NCBI GenBank assembly: GCA_938046735.1
Contig: CALIXF010000003.1
Location: 1 to 64,000 of the forward strand
Direction of reading: 5' to 3'
Source of the DNA: an uncultured Candidatus Saccharibacteria bacterium
GTDB lineage: Bacteria > Patescibacteriota > Saccharimonadia > Saccharimonadales > Saccharimonadaceae
Length of the DNA: 64,000 nucleotides
Positions 17,264 to 25,160 of this stretch are shown here, piece after piece. The translations under genes and the position numbers were made by a program. The notes under the pieces are model-generated. The model searched no databases. It saw only the letters and a list, made by a program, of their open reading frames with translations, and had not been told where the DNA came from. Within the stretch, counting starts at the first letter, position 1, and each line of letters opens with the position of its first letter.

Positions 17264-17977
17264 ATGTTAAAAAGCAAGAGAAAAGTGCCTTTTGATGTAA
17301 AAAGTACAATAATAAATATAATATTAGAATTGTTGGCACCAAAGAGATGTGAAAGATGTGGAGTCATGGGGTCGGTACTTTGTGATTGTTGTAAAAAATA
17401 TCTTAGAGAGACTAATCCTAGTTATATTATTAAGGAGATAAGGGGATTTTCGGAGATTATAGTGGGAGGGATAAAGGAAGGAATGTTATCTAAAATAGTG
17501 AAAATGTATAAATATGGGTGTAACCGGGAAATAGCACCAATACTGGCAGATATAGTGAAGGATAGATTATTGGAGATAGTAGAAGATGAAAAAAGGTTAG
17601 GGCGTAAAGTAGTGATAGTTCCCTTGCCAACAATAACTAAGCATATCAGGGAGAGGGGTTTTGATCACATTAAATTAATTGCAAAGGAATTTGCAGGAAT
17701 AGTTAGAGTTGAATATTTAATTTCTAGATATAGAAATACAGTGCAGGTTGGGAAGGGAGCAGATGAGAGGTTAAAACAGGCAAAACTAGCTTATCAAATG
17801 AAGACTGGAGCGAAATGTGAACAAAATTGTAAATATATACTATTTGATGATGTTTGGACGACTGGAGGAAGTATGTGCGCGGCACTAGAGACAATGAAGA
17901 AAAGTGGTGCAAAAGATGTTGGTGCACTTCTAGTGATGAGTAATGATTATATTGGGATATCAAAAAAACTACCCTGA
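17264..17977 (+). CDS. comF: ComF-family phosphoribosyltransferase-like protein
   Basis: A 237-aa protein from the ATG at 17264, preceded by AGGAG; an in-frame TTG 27 bases earlier is less likely. The N-terminus has a double zinc knuckle (RCERCG then LCDCC). The C-terminus has a type I phosphoribosyltransferase PRPP loop ILFDDVWTTGGSM and the conserved PLPTITKHIRERGFDH. ComF proteins are needed for DNA uptake in transformable bacteria, probably acting with ComEC/ComFA on incoming single strands. This is of interest beside a type IV pilus/secretion-like cluster, because CPR bacteria may import nucleic acids. The DNA-uptake role here is inferred. Confidence 0.88.
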   Translation: MLKSKRKVPFDVKSTIINIILELLAPKRCERCGVMGSVLCDCCKKYLRETNPSYIIKEIRGFSEIIVGGIKEGMLSKIVKMYKYGCNREIAPILADIVKDRLLEIVEDEKRLGRKVVIVPLPTITKHIRERGFDHIKLIAKEFAGIVRVEYLISRYRNTVQVGKGADERLKQAKLAYQMKTGAKCEQNCKYILFDDVWTTGGSMCAALETMKKSGAKDVGALLVMSNDYIGISKKLP

Positions 17978-17993
17978 GACAGGTTAGATGATA

Positions 17994-18386
17994 TTAACGG
18001 GTAGTATTGACGCCAATAACGGAATTAAGGACGAAATTGACGATGGCGAAGGCAAGAAGTGAGATAATGAGACCGATAATTGCATAAAGAACGGTATTTT
18101 TAGCATCGGTAACTTTTTTACTATCACCACCAGAAAGAATATAGCGGAGACCTCCATAAACGAGCATAATAACAGAGATGAGACCAACAATAAGAAGAAT
18201 TGTATTGGTGATACGGCTAAAGACACCATTATCGCCAATCAACTCAGTTGGCATACCCTCAGCACGGGCAGCATCTGCACCTTCTTGAATAGAAATGGCG
18301 GAAGCAAGAGCGCGACTGGTTGAGAGGCAGATGAGTGCGCCAAGACCGGTTAAGGTTTGAGCTAAGGTTTTTGTAATTCTTTTCAT
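17994..18386 (-). CDS. VirB2/TrbC-like small membrane protein, copy 6
   Basis: A 130-aa protein on the opposite strand to copies 1-5. The signal helix (about 8-28, ending ALAS) is followed by a cysteine-free exported segment and two helices around the family loop YGGLRYILSGGDSKKVTDAKNT, then LYAIIGLIISLLAFAIVNF. The absence of cysteines in the exported part sets it apart from copies 1, 3, 4 and 5. It has its own TGGTAAAAT promoter about 50 bases upstream. It shows that the family has spread beyond the tandem array. Confidence 0.74.
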   Translation of the reverse strand: MKRITKTLAQTLTGLGALICLSTSRALASAISIQEGADAARAEGMPTELIGDNGVFSRITNTILLIVGLISVIMLVYGGLRYILSGGDSKKVTDAKNTVLYAIIGLIISLLAFAIVNFVLNSVIGVNTTR

Positions 18387-18541
18387 AATAAACTATTGAA
18401 TCTCGTAATTACTTAAATGATATGCTTATTTTACCACATATGGCCCAAAAAAGCAATTTCTACGATTTGCATGGGGATTTTATAAGTATATGGAGAAGAT
18501 ATGCAGAAATGCATAAAAAAACCTCAACTGAGGCAATTTTA

Positions 18542-18634
18542 TGGCGGAGAGTGGGAGATTCGAACTCCCGCTGCAGGTCTCCCCACACTAGCGATTTAGC
18601 AAACCGCCCCCTTCAGCCACTTGGGTAACTCTCC
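18542..18634 (-). tRNA. tRNA-Ser (anticodon GCT)
   Basis: On the minus strand: acceptor arm GGAGAGT/ACTCTCC, anticodon loop with GCT, a long class II variable arm and a T-arm GTTCGAATC; discriminator G and an encoded CCA (18542-18544). A TGCTAAGAT lies with its hexamer at 18644-18649, 9 bases before G1, so the primary transcript should have a leader of only a few bases. Confidence 0.96.
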
Positions 18635-18643
18635 TTCTTTCCT

Positions 18644-18652
18644 ATCTTAGCA
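18644..18652 (-). promoter_or_regulatory. Extended -10 promoter of tRNA-Ser(GCT)
   Basis: TGCTAAGAT read on minus, 9 bases before the mature tRNA 5' end. The expected start is 2-3 bases upstream of G1. Confidence 0.6.
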
Positions 18653-18734
18653 TATTTTATGTAATTAGAGAACGAATTTAAAGAAATATAGTGTTGTGAT
18701 ATAATTTAAAAAAGCTAATGAATATTGAGGTGAT

Positions 18735-19202
18735 ATGGGAAAAAATAATGAGATAATACAGTGGGAGGCTGAAGAGTATGTCTCGCACGATAAAAACATG
18801 GGCTGGTATCTTGGATTAGTAGTCGTTGGAGTTATTCTGTCACTTATTTCGATTCGCTTTGAGTGGTGGACATTTACAGCATTAATTATTGTGTCAGTAA
18901 TTGCTTTGATAGTTTATTCAGTTCGTCCGCCGAGAAAAATTCAATACGCGCTTTCCGAAAAAGGGCTAACTGAGGGTGAGAGAATGTATCGTTTTGAAGA
19001 ATATAAAGCTTTTGGAGTATTGCAAGATGATGTGCATTTTGCCATTATCCTGATGCCAAAAAAACGTTTTGCACCAGCGGTGACAGTTTATTTCCCTGAG
19101 AATAAGGGGGAGGAGATTGTGAATTTTTTTGGAAATCGTCTTCCAATGGAAGAAGTGCGACTAGACATGATTGATAAGTTAGTGAAAAAGTTACGATTCT
19201 AA
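18735..19202 (+). CDS. Conserved-type two-helix membrane protein of unknown function
   Basis: A 155-aa protein with two adjacent membrane segments at about 25-45 and 47-65, a positively charged PPRKIQ after them (placing this side in the cytoplasm), then a beta-rich domain of about 85 residues (KIQYALSEKGLTEGERMYRFEEYKAFGV). The layout resembles bacterial PH-like membrane proteins, where the soluble part packs as a PH-type barrel; that comparison is tentative. Extended -10 TGATATAAT (18700-18705 hexamer) and ribosome site GAGGTGAT are present. It sits 74 bases before the next unknown gene. Confidence 0.7.
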   Translation: MGKNNEIIQWEAEEYVSHDKNMGWYLGLVVVGVILSLISIRFEWWTFTALIIVSVIALIVYSVRPPRKIQYALSEKGLTEGERMYRFEEYKAFGVLQDDVHFAIILMPKKRFAPAVTVYFPENKGEEIVNFFGNRLPMEEVRLDMIDKLVKKLRF

Positions 19203-19276
19203 GAGTTTTGTGTGTTTGAAAAAACAAAACAGTTATGTTAAACTTGGAAAAACATAGTAAAAAAGAAGGTGGGTAA

Positions 19277-19861
19277 ATGAATCAGAATGATGGCGCACCA
19301 ATGGTGAGTGCAACGAATACAGCAGATTCAAATGCAGATTTTAACATTAATATTCAGGATCAGTTAGGGGTGCCACCAGCACCACCGATTCCGGATTTTT
19401 TGTCCAATGATCCGATTGATGCGACAAATACTTCAAGTGTAATGGCGGATTTGACAAATATGGAGCCGACGCCAATTACTAATGAACCTGTGGCGGGGTC
19501 AGAGCCGGCAGTAACTTCAGTAAATGAGCCAGTGATGCAAAACGGAAATACAGCAATTGAAGCTACGGCAGCGGTTACTCCTGTTGAGACTGCTCCTATT
19601 GAAACTGGTTCTTCGGTAACTGAAGAAATGAATGCTGATCAATTTGAAAATGTAAAAAAACAGATGTTACAGGATTTATACCCATTAATGGATAAAATTA
19701 AGATGCAGCCAGAGCAGAAATTTAAAGTTTTCAAGCAGATGATTGAATCGACTGGTTCAAAAGAAATGATTGCTTCTGCATATGAAGCAGTCAAAGGGAT
19801 TGGCAATGAAGAGGCGCGAGCTGAGGCATTACTATTCCTAGTCGAAAAGGCTGATAGTTAG
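19277..19861 (+). CDS. Unknown acidic protein with disordered N-terminal half
   Basis: A 194-aa hydrophilic protein. Residues 1-120 are low complexity (Asn/Thr/Pro/Ala/Glu-rich, repeated NEP and PV motifs) and probably unstructured. Residues 120-194 form a predicted helical domain (FENVKKQMLQDLYPLMDKI... ...EARAEALLFLVEKA). No signal peptide, membrane helix or catalytic motif is seen. The ribosome site GGTGGG precedes the ATG and a strong terminator follows. I do not recognise the family; a scaffold or adaptor function is possible but unsupported. Confidence 0.65.
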   Translation: MNQNDGAPMVSATNTADSNADFNINIQDQLGVPPAPPIPDFLSNDPIDATNTSSVMADLTNMEPTPITNEPVAGSEPAVTSVNEPVMQNGNTAIEATAAVTPVETAPIETGSSVTEEMNADQFENVKKQMLQDLYPLMDKIKMQPEQKFKVFKQMIESTGSKEMIASAYEAVKGIGNEEARAEALLFLVEKADS

Positions 19862-19886
19862 TCTCAAGAAAGAAATAAACTGATAG

Positions 19887-19912
19887 AAATAATCGCTTTC
19901 GCGATTATTTTT
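19887..19912 (+). terminator. Terminator after the unknown acidic-protein gene
   Basis: A perfect 10-bp stem AAATAATCGC/GCGATTATTT (19887-19896 with 19901-19910), loop TTTC, T-run. Confidence 0.9.
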
Positions 19913-19942
19913 AATGAAATTTGAGCGGAGATTTTAATAATT

Positions 19943-19978
19943 TAATAAAAAAGCTAGAGAAGGTAAACCTTCTCTAGC
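19943..19978 (-). terminator. Terminator of groES-groEL
   Basis: A perfect 11-bp stem GCTAGAGAAGG/CCTTCTCTAGC (19953-19963 with 19968-19978), loop TAAA. On the minus strand it is followed by TTTTTTATT, just past the groEL stop. Confidence 0.92.
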
Positions 19979-19994
19979 AAAGCTGAATTATATA

Positions 19995-21617
19995 TTAATA
20001 CATGCCACCCATACCAGCATTAGCGGCGCTGGTGTCTTCCTTTTCCGGGATTTCAACGATAAGAGCGCCCATAGTAATAGCTGTGGCTGCAATGCTGATG
20101 GCATTTTGGACAGCTTCACGAGTAACGCGAGCAGGGTCGATGACACCAGCCTTTTTAAGGTCTTGGAGACCTTTCTCAGGTTCCATGACGTTGATTCCCT
20201 GACCTGGTTTGGCGTTTTCAACTGTAGCAAGAAGTGCTTGAGAATTGAGACCAGCATTTTCGAGAATATGAAGGAGAGGAGTTTTCAAAGCATTCTTGAC
20301 GATCTTTTTACCAGCATTGTTGTCGGTGAGTTGGTTGGCGAGGTTAACAAGGGTAACACCGCCGCCAGCAACGATACCTTCATCGAGAGCGGCCTTAGTG
20401 GCAGCAACGGCGTCATCAACTCGATATTTCTTTTCGTCAATTTCAGTTTCGGTAGCCCCACCGACTTTAATGACGGCAACTTTACCAGAGAGGGCAGCAG
20501 CACGTTTTTCATACTGTTCACGATCATAATCGGAGGTGGCAAGATTGGCCTGAGATTTGATGAGATCAATACGTTCTTTAACGGCTTTTTGATCACCGGT
20601 ACCACTAATAATAGTGGAATTATCTTTGGTGGCGATGATTTTCTTAGCGGAGCCCAGAGCGGAAATTTCAATGTCTTCAAGTTTCATACCTTTATCTTCA
20701 GAAATGACAACGGCGTTAGTGAGGACGGCAATATCTTCAAGGATTTCCTTACGGCGATCGCCAAAGGCTGGTGCCTTAAGAACGAGAGAGTTGAAGACTC
20801 CTTTTAGTTTGTTGAGGACGAGAAGTGAAAGAGCTTCACCGCTAACTTCTTCGGCAATAATAACGAGATCTTTATGTCCAGACTGAGCGACTTTTTCAAG
20901 AATGGGGAGAATCTCATTACTGGTGGAAATTTTCTTGTCAGTGAGAAGAATTAATGGTTTATCAAAAACGGCTTCTTGACGATTGACATCGGTGACGAAA
21001 AATGGTGAACTGTATCCCTTGTCATAGCTGAAGCCTTCAACGATTTCCTGCTCCATTTCGAGGCCTTGACCTGCTTCAACAGTAACAATGCCATCTTTGC
21101 CGATTTTACTGATTACATCTGCAATTAATTTACCGATTTCTGGATCACCGGCGGAAATAGTAGCGACTTCTGCAACTTTTTTATCATCTCCTGCGATTTT
21201 TTCAGCTGTTTGGTTGATTTTTTCAACAATTTCTTGGCCAGCTTTTTCGATACCTTTGCGAAGTTCCATGGGATTTATGCCAGCGGCAATTAGTTTGTTG
21301 GCTTCATTTAAGATATTATAAGTTAGAACAGTAACAGTGGTTGTACCATCACCAGCAACTTTGTTGAGTTTTTGAGCAGCAGATTTGATGAGTTTGGCAC
21401 CGATTTGTTCGCCGAGATTAGTTTCGGTACTACCTAAGTCGACAGCTTCAGCAACAGTGACACCATCATGAGTGATAGTTGGGTTACCGTAAGATTTTTC
21501 GATAACTACGTTTTGACCTTTTGGACCAAAGGTGACCTTGACTGCATCGTAGAGTTGTTTAGCTCCACTTAAGACTTTATCACGGGCTTGATCTGCGTAG
21601 AAAATTTTCTTTGCCAT
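19995..21617 (-). CDS. groEL: Chaperonin GroEL (Hsp60)
   Basis: ATP-driven 14-mer folding chamber of the cytoplasm. The 540-aa protein has the canonical opening MAKKIFYADQARDKVLSG, VTFGPKGQNVVIEKSYG, the ATP-binding DGTTTVTVL at about 86-94, and the C-terminal GMGGMY tail. It follows groES by 53 bases with ribosome site AAAGGAA and shares the CIRCE-controlled promoter. Length and motifs are normal for the family. Confidence 0.98.
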   Translation of the reverse strand: MAKKIFYADQARDKVLSGAKQLYDAVKVTFGPKGQNVVIEKSYGNPTITHDGVTVAEAVDLGSTETNLGEQIGAKLIKSAAQKLNKVAGDGTTTVTVLTYNILNEANKLIAAGINPMELRKGIEKAGQEIVEKINQTAEKIAGDDKKVAEVATISAGDPEIGKLIADVISKIGKDGIVTVEAGQGLEMEQEIVEGFSYDKGYSSPFFVTDVNRQEAVFDKPLILLTDKKISTSNEILPILEKVAQSGHKDLVIIAEEVSGEALSLLVLNKLKGVFNSLVLKAPAFGDRRKEILEDIAVLTNAVVISEDKGMKLEDIEISALGSAKKIIATKDNSTIISGTGDQKAVKERIDLIKSQANLATSDYDREQYEKRAAALSGKVAVIKVGGATETEIDEKKYRVDDAVAATKAALDEGIVAGGGVTLVNLANQLTDNNAGKKIVKNALKTPLLHILENAGLNSQALLATVENAKPGQGINVMEPEKGLQDLKKAGVIDPARVTREAVQNAISIAATAITMGALIVEIPEKEDTSAANAGMGGMY

Positions 21618-21670
21618 AATTTCCTTTCTATGAAAATGAGATTTGTAATTTATAAAGTTAAAATAATGAA

Positions 21671-21931
21671 TTATTTGATGGTTGCAAGAATATCTTCCTC
21701 TTTAACAATAAGATACTCTTGGCCGTCAATTTTAATATCAGTGGTAGTATATTCTTTGAAGATAATTTTGTCACCGACTTTAATATTTTTGACGTCTGGG
21801 CCGACAGATTCTACAGTAGCATAGCTTGGTTTTTCTTTAGCGTCGCCAGGCATGAAAAAACCCGAGGCAGTTTTTTCTGCTGGAGTTTCTTTCTTTGCAA
21901 CAACACGATCTTGTAATGGTTTTAGGGTCAT
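21671..21931 (-). CDS. groES: Co-chaperonin GroES (Hsp10)
   Basis: Heptameric lid of the GroEL chamber. The 86-aa protein is slightly short but has the typical start MTLKPLQDRVVAK, a mobile loop (PAEKTASGFFMPGDAKEKP) and the GDKIIFKEY segment. AAGGAGG lies 4 bases before the ATG. It is the first gene of the operon, about 50 bases downstream of a classical promoter overlapped by a CIRCE element. Confidence 0.97.
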   Translation of the reverse strand: MTLKPLQDRVVAKKETPAEKTASGFFMPGDAKEKPSYATVESVGPDVKNIKVGDKIIFKEYTTTDIKIDGQEYLIVKEEDILATIK

Positions 21932-21979
21932 TTTCCTCCTTAGTTTGTTTAAAAACGATTTAGACGATTTCTATAATCT

Positions 21980-22007
21980 ATTGTATCGAAAAAGTTAGCA
22001 CTGTCAA
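21980..22007 (-). promoter_or_regulatory. groES-groEL promoter (classical -35/-10)
   Basis: On minus: TTGACA (22002-22007), 16-bp spacer, TACAAT (21980-21985). It is one of the few promoters in the window with a consensus -35 box; the CIRCE element overlaps the -35 box and spacer. Confidence 0.85.
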
Positions 22008-22021
22008 GTGGAGAGTGCTAA
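21995..22021 (-). promoter_or_regulatory. CIRCE operator (HrcA binding site)
   Basis: TTAGCACTG, 9-base spacer, GAGTGCTAA on the + strand. It matches the CIRCE consensus TTAGCACTC-N9-GAGTGCTAA at all but one arm position. HrcA repression of groES-groEL is expected; hrcA itself is not in this window. Confidence 0.92.
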
Positions 22022-22089
22022 TTATTTTTAATAAAATATGAATGAGAGGAGAAAGGAATAAAAATAATGAAAAATAACAGAGGTGATTG

Positions 22090-22098
22090 TGGTATAAT
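22090..22098 (+). promoter_or_regulatory. Extended -10 promoter of murE
   Basis: TGGTATAAT; hexamer 22093-22098. The start is expected near 22105, leaving a roughly 10-base leader that includes GAGGT. Confidence 0.65.
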
Positions 22099-22114
22099 GA
22101 AGAAAACGTGAGGT

Positions 22115-23431
22115 ATGAAAATGAGTGTAAAAACATTCTTAATGGATAGAGTTCCTAATTATAATAACTTAGTTATTCCTTACCATAAGTTAAAAGCAAT
22201 GGCGATGGCGTATAAGTATAAATTTCCAGGAAAACGAATGAAAGTGATTGGGGTGACTGGTACTAATGGTAAAACGTCAACTTGTTTTTTGATCTGGGAA
22301 ATGTTGAATATAGCAGGTTATAAAACAGGGTTAATGACGACGGTGGCTTGGGGAGTGGATAAATTAGAAGAGCAGGTTGAACATATGACGACCGTGGATA
22401 CTGAAACCTTGAATCAGCGGATGCAGAAGATAGCTGAAAGTGGGGCGGAATTTCTGGTGCTTGAGATTACTTCACATGCGTTGGCGCAAAATCGCATATT
22501 TGGTGTGCCAATTGAGGTTGCGGTAATGACGAATGTGACGCATGAACATCTAGACTATCACAAGACTTTTGAAAATTACCGTGATGCAAAGAGGAAGTTA
22601 TTTAAAATGGCTAAATATGGTGTGATTAATGAGGATGATAAAAGTTGGTCTTATTTTGCAGATGATGTAAAAGAATATATCACATATGGTATAAATGGTG
22701 GAATTCTGCGTGCTGAGAAAGTTGAGCTTTTGGCGGAAGGGGTGAAGTATCAAGTAGAAATTCCAAATGTGGATTTTGGAAATAATAAAAAGAAAACTAA
22801 GAATGAGATAGCTAAAATACGTACGCATATTCCAGGGAAGTTTACTGTTTATAATTCCCTGGCGGCAATGGCAGTGGGGTTAAGATTAGGGCTGAGCGTA
22901 CCGGAAATTGAGACGGGTATTTTGGCGCTTGAGAGTGTTGAAGGGCGAATGAATCGAGTGAACGAAGGACAGGATTTTGAAGTGATTGTAGATTATGCTC
23001 ATACGCCAGATGCATTTTTGAAAGTATTTGAATCGGTGGTACCTGGGAAAAAGAAGCGAATTATCTCTCTATTTGGGGGGGCGGGACGTCGTGACGAATC
23101 AACAAGAGCAGAACGAGGTGAAATTGGAGCAAAAAATTCAGATATTGTAATTGTGACAGAAGATGATTCTCGTGATGAGGATCGCAAGATAATTGCAGAG
23201 GAGTTTGCTAAGGGTGCTGAAAAAGAAGGTAAAATTCTTGGTAAAGACTTGTTCGTTATCTTGGATCGTGAAGAAGCAATTCAAAAAGCAATTGATTTGG
23301 CTAAGAAAGATGATATTGTGTTGGTGCTTGGAAAAGGGCATGAAAAAACGATTTTGCGGGCGGAGGGGGCTGTACCATTTGAAGATTTGAAAGTGACACG
23401 GAAAATTTTAAAAAAGAAAATGCAGAAATAG
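22115..23431 (+). CDS. murE: UDP-N-acetylmuramyl-tripeptide synthetase-like Mur ligase (MurE)
   Basis: Cytoplasmic ligase adding the third amino acid to UDP-MurNAc-dipeptide. The 438-aa protein has the ATP-binding GVTGTNGKTS at residues 46-55, the MurE-type TTVDTETLNQRM and EITSHALAQNRIFG, the metal/ATP motif THEHLDYHKTFENY, and a C-terminal domain with DYAHTPDAF and GGAGRRDESTR. Only about 45 residues precede the P-loop, against about 100-110 in classical MurE, so the N-terminal UDP-binding domain is strongly reduced. At the amino-acid selectivity position it reads DDSRDED, close to the DNPR of diaminopimelate-adding enzymes. The alternative start at 22121 lies within the same GAGGT region. 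Substrate not certain. Confidence 0.88.
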   Translation: MKMSVKTFLMDRVPNYNNLVIPYHKLKAMAMAYKYKFPGKRMKVIGVTGTNGKTSTCFLIWEMLNIAGYKTGLMTTVAWGVDKLEEQVEHMTTVDTETLNQRMQKIAESGAEFLVLEITSHALAQNRIFGVPIEVAVMTNVTHEHLDYHKTFENYRDAKRKLFKMAKYGVINEDDKSWSYFADDVKEYITYGINGGILRAEKVELLAEGVKYQVEIPNVDFGNNKKKTKNEIAKIRTHIPGKFTVYNSLAAMAVGLRLGLSVPEIETGILALESVEGRMNRVNEGQDFEVIVDYAHTPDAFLKVFESVVPGKKKRIISLFGGAGRRDESTRAERGEIGAKNSDIVIVTEDDSRDEDRKIIAEEFAKGAEKEGKILGKDLFVILDREEAIQKAIDLAKKDDIVLVLGKGHEKTILRAEGAVPFEDLKVTRKILKKKMQK

Positions 23432-23470
23432 TTAATTAGTTTGGAAAATGGATTCTGGGACGAGGATATT

Positions 23471-23497
23471 AAAATACAACCCTTTGGGTTGTATTTT
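23471..23497. terminator. Bidirectional terminator between murE and the converging Mur-like gene
   Basis: A perfect 12-bp stem AAAATACAACCC/GGGTTGTATTTT (23471-23482 with 23486-23497) with loop TTT; A/T tracts on both sides serve both convergent genes. Confidence 0.88.
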
Positions 23498-23516
23498 AGA
23501 TGATAGAGCATTTGAA

Positions 23517-24275
23517 TTATCCGGCAATATGATCAGGATCGAAGTTACTGATGCCGTTTATGATTTGATCTTCGGAAAGATGCATGAGATAGGCAATAGT
23601 GGCAGCAGCGGCCATGTAAGAGATGTTAGGTTCACCAGTAAGGAAGCTAGCAACGCTAAAGCGATGACCTTCAATATTTAGAGTGGCTTCGCTTCCCTTG
23701 CGGTAGAGAGTGCGGCGCTCAATCTTGGTATCACTATAATGATCGGAACCATAGGTGAAAGTGCCTTGCTTGCCTTTGAATTTAGAAAATTCAAGAAAGT
23801 TGCTATCATCACGATTTAGAACAACATATTCGGGATTGAGACTAAAGAGGGTATTTTCGGCGGCAGCATATTCTTCTGGGGTGAGATCAGAAAGTTTTGA
23901 GGGGACATAATCGGTGAGAGCGGCCAGGTAGACTGGTAATTGATAAAAGACGTCTTTTTTGAGAGAATGAGCCGGAGTAGTAATGATACAATAATCAGCA
24001 CCGGCCTTCCAGGCATCACTAAAAAACTTATAGAGAGTACCAACTTTGATTTCGTCCTCTGAGGCTAGGATGGCAACTTTTTCGTTAGCTTCTTTGAGAA
24101 TGTGGTAGACATAGTGAGCAACAACACTTTTACCAGTGGTACCGGTAATACAGATGATACGCATATCTTTGAGAATATTCCCATAATAAGTCTTAAGAAG
24201 ACGTACTTTTATACGACCTGCACGACTACCGGTGAGTTTTGAAGTTGTTTGTTTATGGTCGAAGTTGTTGTTCAT
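23517..24275 (-). CDS. Mur-ligase-like protein lacking the C-terminal domain
   Basis: A 252-aa protein with a Mur-type P-loop ITGTTGKS (residues 43-50) preceded by only about 40 residues, and a central ATPase region with ITTPAHSLKKDVFYQLPVYLAALTDYVPSKL (equivalent to the ITSHAL... TN...EHLD part of MurE). The final GEPNISYMAAAATIAYLMHL and ISNFDPDHIAG occupy the place of the normal domain boundary, where MurE continues into its C-terminal domain. The protein stops exactly there. It therefore lacks the domain that carries the incoming amino acid site, and the HEHLDYH motif is altered. It may be a regulatory or pseudo-ligase, or use a partner. It converges on murE. Frameshift loss of the third domain is unlikely, as a terminator follows. 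Confidence 0.75.
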   Translation of the reverse strand: MNNNFDHKQTTSKLTGSRAGRIKVRLLKTYYGNILKDMRIICITGTTGKSVVAHYVYHILKEANEKVAILASEDEIKVGTLYKFFSDAWKAGADYCIITTPAHSLKKDVFYQLPVYLAALTDYVPSKLSDLTPEEYAAAENTLFSLNPEYVVLNRDDSNFLEFSKFKGKQGTFTYGSDHYSDTKIERRTLYRKGSEATLNIEGHRFSVASFLTGEPNISYMAAAATIAYLMHLSEDQIINGISNFDPDHIAG

Positions 24276-24296
24276 TATATAAATACCAATAATAAA

Positions 24297-25088
24297 TTAA
24301 TAATTAAAGAGGTTGTTTAATGAATTGAACGGAAGATCGCTGCCACCAAGGCTTTGTTTGAGAAAAGAAGTGAAAAGAAGGATTGCAATGGCGTAGATCG
24401 CAATGGCGACTAGAGTGTTAGCAAAGATTCTTTGATCGTTTTGATAATCAATTTCTTGGTTGAAGCCTTCGTAGACCATGATGGAAGTATAAGAAAATCC
24501 GGTAAACATGATAATGAGACCAAGATTAACGGATAGCATAGAAACGAGTGGCATGAGGATGAAGGTAGTGGCGATGGCAGGAAAGCTGGAGACGGTGGCG
24601 ATAGTGAGAAGACGGAAATAATTACTTTTTTTCTTGAAGATGAGTGAAATGACGTAATAAATGGCGGTAATAGCTAGAAGTGGTATAAGATAGGCGATAA
24701 ATTGTGAAAAAATAGTTTGAAGCCAGTCAATTCTGTCAAGTTTTTGCCAGTTCCAAGAAGCAGCAACTTGTTTACCGAAAAAAGATTTATGAGCTGGGGT
24801 GTAGACTTTGGAGGTAATAGTATTAATTAGTGAAAAGACAGTAAATAAAATGGTGGCAATTAAGGGAAGTTGCCAAGTATTTTTGAAAGTTGAGAAGCTA
24901 GAGAGTTGTTCTCTAAAAGTGGAAGAAGGTTTTTTGAGAGCGGAGATAGTAAATTTAACAAGATGATTTTTAGAAACGTCTTGGAGTTTTTGTTTGATAG
25001 CGTTAGCGCCAGACGGAGTAGTGGTTTTAGTAGTATTTGTGGTATCCTTTGAAGATTGAGTAGTATTACTTGTGTTATTTTTTTCCAT
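24297..25088 (-). CDS. Polytopic membrane protein, Yip1-like layout
   Basis: A 263-aa protein with a Thr/Ser/Asn-rich N-terminus (1-30), an amphipathic stretch, then about five hydrophobic segments (roughly 76-95, 128-150, 160-180, 188-205, 225-245). The pattern is like Yip1-domain membrane proteins, but no diagnostic residues can be named. TGCTATAAT upstream and a clear AAGGAG ribosome site support the start. It is followed after 21 bases by the Mur-like gene, so the two are probably cotranscribed, linking it loosely to envelope functions. Function unknown. Confidence 0.65.
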   Translation of the reverse strand: MEKNNTSNTTQSSKDTTNTTKTTTPSGANAIKQKLQDVSKNHLVKFTISALKKPSSTFREQLSSFSTFKNTWQLPLIATILFTVFSLINTITSKVYTPAHKSFFGKQVAASWNWQKLDRIDWLQTIFSQFIAYLIPLLAITAIYYVISLIFKKKSNYFRLLTIATVSSFPAIATTFILMPLVSMLSVNLGLIIMFTGFSYTSIMVYEGFNQEIDYQNDQRIFANTLVAIAIYAIAILLFTSFLKQSLGGSDLPFNSLNNLFNY

Positions 25089-25145
25089 AAGACTCCTTTT
25101 TATTAAATAAATTATAGCACACCTCTATGATTTTTAATTAAATAT

Positions 25146-25154
25146 GCTATAATA
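25146..25154 (+). promoter_or_regulatory. Extended -10 promoter of tRNA-Arg
   Basis: TGCTATAAT (hexamer 25149-25154). The expected start is near 25161, leaving a leader of about 76 bases before the tRNA. Confidence 0.65.
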
Positions 25155-25160
25155 TGGATG

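Noticed and set aside
18422..18628. 68-aa frame on + covering tRNA-Ser(GCT)
   Set aside because: Most of it is the tRNA complement; no coding character.
20106..20807. 233-aa open frame on + opposite groEL
   Set aside because: Antisense shadow of a conserved gene. No ribosome site or promoter; composition follows groEL codon structure.
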